DNA of 19,975 nucleotides from Planctomycetaceae bacterium (GTDB taxonomy: Bacteria; Planctomycetota; Planctomycetia; Planctomycetales; Planctomycetaceae): assembly GCA_041398785.1 (NCBI GenBank), contig JAWKUA010000047.1:1-19975 (forward strand). Direction: 5' to 3'. How positions within the stretch are numbered: position 1 is the first letter of the stretch; each line of letters begins with the position of its first letter. The notes beneath the pieces were generated by a model. The model saw nothing but the letters and a program-made list of their open reading frames with translations, was not told where the DNA came from and did not search any database. Below are positions 14,925-19,975 of this stretch, piece by piece. A program made the translations under genes and the position numbers.

Positions 14925-17624
14925 ATGGCTACGAAGGTCAAAAAGGCAAATCAACTGACGCTACGAGATCGACTGTCACGACTGACGTTCATGCAGGCCT
15001 GCCGGTTGCTAAGTCCGGACGAAGAACTTGGTCGCAAGCTGATTTACGCCGGCGGTCGCCATGAATTCGATGACATTGAAAATCAGGTGTATCTCGGCGG
15101 CGATCTGCTTCGAGTCAACATGCCGCGCAATGACGCCGTCGTGACGATCACCACCCGCGCGGATGGCAAAGAACGGCTGATCTGGAACTGCACCGAATGC
15201 GAGACCGCCTGCGAACATGTCGGAGCGGCGTTGTCTCTGGTGCTGGAAGAAAAAACGGCTCTCGGACTTGCCGCCGCGCCGCCCGAACGCATTCCCGTCG
15301 CGGAACTGAACGAAGAAGCGCTCGTCCAGCGAGCACTCGCCGAACGTCTCGACCGGGCTCAAACCGAAAAGATGACCGTCAAGGCCGTTGATACCGACAG
15401 CAAGTCGCCGTGGACCGACTATCTGGTCACCAGCAAAATGACGGGTAAGACATACCGCGTGGCGTTACGAGGCACGGAATGCGGCGATTCGTACTGCACG
15501 TGTCCCGATTTTCGCAGCAACACGCTGGGTACCTGCAAGCACATTCTGCACACACTGAAAAAGGCCAGAAAGCGATTTCCGACCGAAGCGTTCAAGAAGA
15601 AGCACCGCCCGTCGGAAACCAACGTGTACCTGAAATACGGCACCGAACTGGCACTGCGGCTGGAGACTCCCGGCCGGCAAAGCCGCGAGGCGGCAAAGAT
15701 CATCGGGCCGATCGCTGATGTCGACATCACCGACGTCAACGATCTGATCGGCCGCATCGATCGGCTGGAAGGACTCGGCGAAGACGTCGTCGTTTACCCG
15801 GACGCCGAAGAGTTCATTCAGCACAAATTGTTTCAGAAGCGCATCACCGAACTGGTCGCGCAGATTCGTTCCGACCCGAAAAAGCACCCGCTGCGCACGG
15901 AATTGCTGAAGACCGAACTGCTGCCCTATCAGATGGACGGCGTCGCCTTTGCCGTCGGAGCCGGCCGGGCCATCCTGGCCGATGACATGGGACTGGGAAA
16001 GACGATCCAGGGAGTCGGCGTCGCGGAACTGCTGGCGCGCGAAGCCGGCATTCAAAGAGTGCTGGTGATCTGCCCGACGTCGCTGAAAAGTCAGTGGCGC
16101 AGCGAAGTTCATCGATTCAGCGAACGCGACTGCCAGTTGGTCGTCGGTCGCGCCGACGAACGGCCGGCTCAATACGAAAGCGGTGCGTTCTTCACCATCT
16201 GCAACTACGAACAGGTGCTGAAGGACATCATGGAAATCGAACGGCTGCCGTGGGACCTGATCATTCTGGATGAAGGGCAGCGGATCAAGAACTGGGAAGC
16301 TTTGACAACGCAGATCGTCAAGAGTCTGCGATCACGGTTTGCCCTGGTACTGTCCGGCACTCCTCTGGAAAACCGCCTCGATGAACTTTATTCGGTCGTG
16401 CAGTTCATCGATGACCGGCGGCTGGGACCGGGATTTCGCTTCTTCAACCGTTACCGACTGGTCGACGAAAAAGGCAGGGTGCTGGGATATCAGAATCTGG
16501 ATGAGCTTCGAGAAAAGCTGAAGCCGATTCTGCTGCGGAGAACTCGGGACAGCGTGCTGAAGGATCTGCCGCCGCGAATCACCGACATCATTCGCATCAC
16601 GCCCACCACCGAACAGAAGGAACTGCACCGGGCGCACCACCGCATTATCGCGTCGATTGTCGGCAAGGCCTACATCAGCGAAATGGATCTCATGCGCCTG
16701 CGGCAGGCGCTGCTGATGTGTCGCATGGTCGCCGACAGCACGTTTCTCGTCGACAAGCAGCCGCCGGGCTACTCCACCAAGCTGGAACAACTGGATGAGT
16801 TGTTCGAACAGCTGTTCGTCGAAAACGATCACAAGGCGGTGCTGTTTTCCGAATGGACGCGGATGCTGGACCTGATCGAACCGCTGCTGGAAAAACGCGG
16901 CGTGAAGTTTGTGCGGCTGGAAGGCAAAGTGCCCCAGAAAAAGCGCCAGCAACTGGTTCACGAATTTCAGCACAACCCGGACTGCAAAGTCTTTCTGTCG
17001 ACCAACGCCGGTAGCACCGGTCTGAACCTTCAGGCGGCGGACACCGTCATCAACGTCGATCTGCCGTGGAATCCCGCCGTCCTGGAGCAGCGCATCGCGC
17101 GAGCTCACCGGATGGGACAGAAGAAGCCCGTCCAGGTCTTTATCCTTGTCACCGAAAAGACGCTGGAAGAAAGCCTGCTGAATACGCTGGGGCAGAAGAA
17201 GGAACTGGCCAGCGCCGCTCTGGACTATGAATCCGATATCCGCAGTGTCGATCTGCAAAGCGGTATCGAACAGCTCCGGTCGCGACTGGAAGTCCTGCTG
17301 GGAGCGGTCGCGGAAGCGGATTCCGACGAGAGCCTGAAGCGAGAACGTGAACAGGAAGCCGCCCGTCTGGCTCGCCGAAAACAGATGGCCGACGCCGGTG
17401 GTCAAATGCTGACCGCCGCGTTCGGTTTTCTGAGTCAGATGCTGCCCGATTCCGAAGCCGCTCCGGTGTCCGAAGAAGCCGCGCGTCAGATTCGGGAACA
17501 GCTTGTGGAATGTGCGGACGTCGACGAAGACGGCAACCGTTCGCTGAAAATCAACCTTCCCGACAACGAAGCACTGACGCAGCTTGCGGAGGCTCTGGCG
17601 AAGATGTTGTCACTGAAGAAATGA
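14925..17624 (+). CDS. SWI2/SNF2-family ATPase with SWIM zinc finger
   Basis: 899 residues from ATG 14925 (AGGAAG about 9 nt upstream). The N-terminal third has a classical SWIM finger, CTCP...CKH (C191, C193, C204, H206), and before it a second Cys/His cluster (C89, C92, C96, H98) of similar spacing. The ATPase follows: motif I DDMGLGKT (353-360), Ia VICPTSLKSQW (381-391), II DEGQ (449-452, in place of DEAH), III LSGTPLENR (476-484), IV AVLFSEWTRM, V STNAGSTGLNLQAADTVINVDLPWNP (692-717) and VI QRIARAHRMGQ (722-732). The C terminus adds a charged helix (about 800-825). Such proteins move along double-stranded DNA or displace bound proteins; bacterial SWIM-SNF2 proteins are little studied and may serve repair or transcription (RapA-like). 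No methylase, nuclease or phage gene is adjacent, so a defence role is unsupported. Confidence 0.94.
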   Translation: MATKVKKANQLTLRDRLSRLTFMQACRLLSPDEELGRKLIYAGGRHEFDDIENQVYLGGDLLRVNMPRNDAVVTITTRADGKERLIWNCTECETACEHVGAALSLVLEEKTALGLAAAPPERIPVAELNEEALVQRALAERLDRAQTEKMTVKAVDTDSKSPWTDYLVTSKMTGKTYRVALRGTECGDSYCTCPDFRSNTLGTCKHILHTLKKARKRFPTEAFKKKHRPSETNVYLKYGTELALRLETPGRQSREAAKIIGPIADVDITDVNDLIGRIDRLEGLGEDVVVYPDAEEFIQHKLFQKRITELVAQIRSDPKKHPLRTELLKTELLPYQMDGVAFAVGAGRAILADDMGLGKTIQGVGVAELLAREAGIQRVLVICPTSLKSQWRSEVHRFSERDCQLVVGRADERPAQYESGAFFTICNYEQVLKDIMEIERLPWDLIILDEGQRIKNWEALTTQIVKSLRSRFALVLSGTPLENRLDELYSVVQFIDDRRLGPGFRFFNRYRLVDEKGRVLGYQNLDELREKLKPILLRRTRDSVLKDLPPRITDIIRITPTTEQKELHRAHHRIIASIVGKAYISEMDLMRLRQALLMCRMVADSTFLVDKQPPGYSTKLEQLDELFEQLFVENDHKAVLFSEWTRMLDLIEPLLEKRGVKFVRLEGKVPQKKRQQLVHEFQHNPDCKVFLSTNAGSTGLNLQAADTVINVDLPWNPAVLEQRIARAHRMGQKKPVQVFILVTEKTLEESLLNTLGQKKELASAALDYESDIRSVDLQSGIEQLRSRLEVLLGAVAEADSDESLKREREQEAARLARRKQMADAGGQMLTAAFGFLSQMLPDSEAAPVSEEAARQIREQLVECADVDEDGNRSLKINLPDNEALTQLAEALAKMLSLKK

Positions 17625-17729
17625 AACGGTGTCCCGGCGACTCAGCAAGTTCGCCCCACACGCCGCCCTGCCAGACAAGTATCCAACCCCGTCACGCAAT
17701 TTCCCGGAATCACAGGAGCCGTTGTTCTT

Positions 17730-18749
17730 ATGGCCGCTAAGCCATCCGTCATCATCAGCGCATTCGCCGACGAAGCCGCCAATCACCGCACCGCTCTGGA
17801 ACAGATGACTGCGCTGGCGGCCATCGGAATTCGCAACTACAGCCCGCGGTTTATCGATGTTGCCGGCAACGGCACCGTCGAACACGTCGTCGATCTCTCG
17901 CCGGACAACCTTCAGCGGCTGAAGGAACTTCATGCCGAATACGGTGTCAGTGTAACCAGCATCGGCGCCAGAATTGGCAAGGTGAAACTGCTCGACGTCG
18001 ATGACGGTTCGCACAATAAGTTCGTGCCGATCGCCGAGTACCTCACCGGCGAAGTCGCGAAGACAATCGCCGTGGCGAAGGCTCTCGACACGAAACTCAT
18101 CCGCGGCTTCTCCTTCTACCATCCGCGAGGAACGCGGGCGGAAGATCATCTGGACGCCGCCGCCGATCAAATTCGCCAGATCACGAATGCCTGTGCGAAG
18201 GAAGGGCTTGTGTACGGACTTGAGATCGAACCGAATCTCGTCGGCGAAACCGGCCCGCTGCTGGCCGAACTTGCCCGACGAGTCGATCACCCCGCTATGG
18301 TGCTGATCTTCGACGGAGGTAACGTCGCCGCTCAAAATAAGAACCCGGTGCAGGTTTTCGAAGAGTACAAAGTCACGGTGCCATACCTTGGCTGGATGCA
18401 CGTCAAGGATTATCGCATCGACCCGAATCTGACGTGGACCGGCGCCGTCGATGAGGAACGTCTGAAAAACTTCGTCCCCGCCAATGAAGGTGATGCCGGC
18501 CACGAACTCATCTTCCGGGACCTGCGCGAACAATTGCCGTCGATTCAGCAGCGGCTCGACAAGCTGGGAATTCCCGGCTTCTATCTGGAAACCGAACCGC
18601 ATCTGAAGGGCGGCGGGCAGTTCGGCGGCTTCAGCGGACCGGACGGGATGGGCGTCGCTGTGCGAGCACTCTGCAGTTGCCTGGACTACGCAGGCATCGG
18701 CTACAACCTCAGAACATTTGCCGACATCCGCCAGCTTCGGGGATTCTGA
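17730..18749 (+). CDS. Sugar phosphate isomerase/epimerase-like TIM-barrel protein
   Basis: 339 residues from ATG 17730, with AGGAG about 11 nt upstream. The xylose-isomerase-like TIM barrel (AP endonuclease 2 family, PF01261) is shown by regularly spaced barrel strands with metal-ligand candidates: GLEIEPN (E165/E167), LIFDGGN (D195), GWMHVKD (H224) and GFYLETEPH (E287). FSFYHPRG (127-134) matches the strand after the first half-barrel. Family members interconvert keto and aldo sugars, epimerise or cleave sugar-like compounds; the substrate cannot be read from sequence. No signal peptide, so cytoplasmic. It ends 1 nt before the proposed tadA start, and starts 105 bp after the helicase gene on the same strand. 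Confidence 0.88.
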   Translation: MAAKPSVIISAFADEAANHRTALEQMTALAAIGIRNYSPRFIDVAGNGTVEHVVDLSPDNLQRLKELHAEYGVSVTSIGARIGKVKLLDVDDGSHNKFVPIAEYLTGEVAKTIAVAKALDTKLIRGFSFYHPRGTRAEDHLDAAADQIRQITNACAKEGLVYGLEIEPNLVGETGPLLAELARRVDHPAMVLIFDGGNVAAQNKNPVQVFEEYKVTVPYLGWMHVKDYRIDPNLTWTGAVDEERLKNFVPANEGDAGHELIFRDLREQLPSIQQRLDKLGIPGFYLETEPHLKGGGQFGGFSGPDGMGVAVRALCSCLDYAGIGYNLRTFADIRQLRGF

Positions 18750-18750
18750 C

Positions 18751-19257
18751 GTGCTGATTTCCGATAGCCCGGATTCCAGCGACGTGAATCCGCTGCAGCC
18801 CCACGATGTGTGGATGAAGAAGGCTCTTGACCAGGCTGTTCTTGCGTTCGAACAGGACGAAGTTCCCGTCGGCGCTGTAATCGTTTACCAGAACCGAATT
18901 ATCGCCGAAGCGTGTAATCAGCGGGAATCTCTGAACGACCCGACCGCACACGCGGAAATGATCGCCATCACTCAGGCGGCGGAGGCTCTGCATTCGTGGC
19001 GACTGCTGGACTGCACGCTGTACGTCACGCTGGAACCCTGCCCGATGTGCGCCGGAGCGATCGTGCAGGCGCGAATCCCGTTCGTCGTCTACGGTGCGCC
19101 TGACCCAAAGGCGGGAGCCTGTGACTCGCTGTTCCAGATCACATCCGACATCCGCCTGAACCACCAGGCCGCCGTCCTGGGCGGCGTCATGCAAGCCGAC
19201 TGCAAAGCCATCCTGCAGGAATTCTTCCGCCAGCAGCGGTCACTGGGAAAGAAATAG
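18751..19257 (+). CDS. tadA: tRNA-specific adenosine deaminase
   Basis: Converts the wobble adenosine of tRNA-Arg(ACG) to inosine. GTG 18751 is the preferred start: it follows the upstream TGA by 1 nt, has GGGGA about 8 nt upstream (translational coupling), and gives 168 residues against 167 in the Escherichia coli enzyme. An in-frame TTG at 18718 lies inside the previous gene and is less likely; ATG 18814 would cut the first helix. The zinc deaminase signature is complete: PTAHAEM (H67, catalytic E69) and LEPCPMCAGA (C97, C100). EVPVGAVIVY (37-46) and DPKAGACDSLF, which contact the tRNA in the family, are also intact. Other cytidine/deoxycytidylate deaminases share the zinc site, but the N-terminal HDVWMKKALDQA pattern and length point to TadA. 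Confidence 0.94.
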   Translation: MLISDSPDSSDVNPLQPHDVWMKKALDQAVLAFEQDEVPVGAVIVYQNRIIAEACNQRESLNDPTAHAEMIAITQAAEALHSWRLLDCTLYVTLEPCPMCAGAIVQARIPFVVYGAPDPKAGACDSLFQITSDIRLNHQAAVLGGVMQADCKAILQEFFRQQRSLGKK

Positions 19258-19285
19258 CCGGGCCGCAGTTTCCGTGCAGCCCGGC
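19257..19285 (+). terminator. Strong hairpin directly after tadA
   Basis: GCCGGGC (19257-19263) pairs with GCCCGGC (19279-19285); after one mismatch GCA pairs with TGC around a 7-nt loop. It starts on the last base of the tadA stop codon. There is no T tract after it, but the stem is among the most stable in the window and probably marks the end of the helicase-isomerase-tadA unit. Confidence 0.45.
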
Positions 19286-19294
19286 GTCGCGCGC

Positions 19295-19544
19295 GGGTGG
19301 CACTGATCTGACGGTTCGGACAGTGTGCAACTGGCTGTGCCAGTGCATCGACACTGACGGTTCATGCTGTGCACAGGCCAGATTTCGGCAACTGATGCCG
19401 CGTCCCGGGCTGAAACGCCTGCCATGCGAAATGCACTGGCACAGTCAGTGCCACTCTACGGAACTCCCTGCCAGTCCCACCCTTCCGAAACGCACTGGGA
19501 CGGCCCGAAGTGGTACGCGAGGGAATGTGTCGCATGTGCCACCC
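19295..19544. repeat. Nested inverted-repeat element of about 250 bp
   Basis: Outer arms GGGTGGCAC (19295-19303) and GTGCCACCC (19536-19544) are perfect. Inside, CTGGCTGTGCCAGTGCAT (19331-19348) and 19431-19448 are inverted copies with 17 of 18 matches, GTGGCACTG (19297-19305) also pairs with CAGTGCCAC (19446-19454), and GTCCCA/TGGGAC pairs at 19474-19501. All arms are variants of one CACTGGCAC-like word. No protein-coding frame in the element is convincing. It fills most of the 420-bp gap between tadA and the final gene. Confidence 0.6.
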
Positions 19545-19677
19545 AGCCGTTTCGTTCGCAGGAAAATGGGACGTGTTGCCTCGTCCAGCACGAAAGATTC
19601 TCACCTGGCGTTCGGCATAAAACGTGTACACTGCGAACCTGCGAGGAATGCCCGAACACGAAACAGAGGAACGTATC

Positions 19678-19975
19678 ATGCAGCGTCGAAAATTCCTGAT
19701 GACGTCCGCAGCAGCTGCGGTCATGGCTGGAAGCGGTGCGGTCCGTGCCGCGTCCACAGATGAACGCGAGTCGGTGTCCATTCCGAAAATCGATACGCAT
19801 CAGCATCTTTGGGATCTGCAGAAGTTTCAGCCGCCGTGGCTCAGTTCCGCACCGCAGGTACTTTCGCGAAGCTATGTGACCAGTGACTACGTTGAGGCAA
19901 CTCGCGGGCTGAACATCGTCAAAGCCATGTACATGGAAGTCGATGTCGCCGTTGCGGATCAGAACCGTGAAGCTC
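19678..19975 (+). CDS. Tat-exported amidohydrolase (amidohydrolase 2 family), 3' end beyond window
   Basis: ATG 19678 with AGAGGA about 8 nt upstream; 99 complete codons before the window edge. The N terminus is a twin-arginine signal (QRRKFLMTSAAAAVMAGSGAVRAAS), so it is exported folded, probably with metal already bound. The mature part opens IPKIDTHQHLWDLQKF: the D-x-H-x-H metal-binding motif on the first barrel strand, typical of PF04909 (amidohydrolase 2; 2-pyrone-4,6-dicarboxylate lactonase / L-fucono-lactonase-like). LNIVKAMYMEVDVAVADQNRE fits the next family segment. Substrate cannot be given; sugar lactone or carboxylated aromatic derivatives are what the family usually takes. It is separated from tadA by the inverted-repeat element. 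Confidence 0.85.
   Translation, partial: MQRRKFLMTSAAAAVMAGSGAVRAASTDERESVSIPKIDTHQHLWDLQKFQPPWLSSAPQVLSRSYVTSDYVEATRGLNIVKAMYMEVDVAVADQNREA

Noticed and set aside
16332..17405. 357-codon minus-strand frame opposite the SNF2 ATPase
   Set aside because: Antisense to conserved helicase motifs, with Gln/Phe/Asp-rich sequence typical of antisense reading.
10961..17624. EVE protein plus SNF2 ATPase as parts of a defence system
   Set aside because: They are separated by about 3.5 kb and two unrelated genes, lie on opposite strands, and no nuclease, methyltransferase or phage-related gene is nearby.

Overview
The window looks like a stretch of a planctomycete chromosome. The clues are a DUF1501 protein with a twin-arginine signal, a planctomycete-type single-haem cytochrome domain inside a huge glycine-rich lipoprotein, the scattered one- and two-gene units with long spacers, and GC-rich coding sequence. 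The assignment is inferred from gene families, not from a marker gene. Everything ordinary here is housekeeping or typical planctomycete accessory content. I do not see a defence island, phage, CRISPR array or biosynthetic cluster.

Layout. 1-1383 (minus): carotenoid-desaturase-like FAD oxidoreductase, cut by the window edge. 1802-1888: tRNA-Ser(GGA) with an odd T arm. 2314-5412: 1032-residue YPGG-repeat lipoprotein with one CxxCH haem site. 5467-7017 (minus): NtrC-like sigma-54 activator with a degenerate receiver-like N terminus. 7446-8174: secreted protein of unknown function. 8491-9120 (minus): pgsA, divergent from an RraA-family gene (9330-10050) that appears frameshifted near its end and so reads through into a cytochrome c'-like gene (10161-10640). 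10961-11440 (minus): EVE-domain protein, divergent from the DUF1501 gene (11565-13001), which is followed by a secreted multi-domain beta-sandwich protein (13086-14633). 14925-17624: SWIM/SNF2 helicase-like ATPase. 17730-18749 and 18751-19257: sugar isomerase/epimerase-like protein and tadA, closely coupled. 19678-19975: Tat-exported amidohydrolase, cut by the window edge.

The spacers hold most of the unexplained structure. Two related 126-134 bp elements with terminal inverted repeats (8248-8373 and 10801-10934) both lie between convergent genes. A 17-bp-arm hairpin (8173-8225) overlaps a stop codon beside the first one. A nested inverted-repeat element of about 250 bp (19295-19544) lies between tadA and the last gene. 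These look like dispersed palindromic elements or MITE-like sequences; copy number in the genome would decide.

The genes do not form one pathway. The best-supported transcription units are isomerase-tadA (1 nt apart), possibly with the helicase gene upstream; rraA with the cytochrome gene; and perhaps DUF1501 with the following secreted protein.
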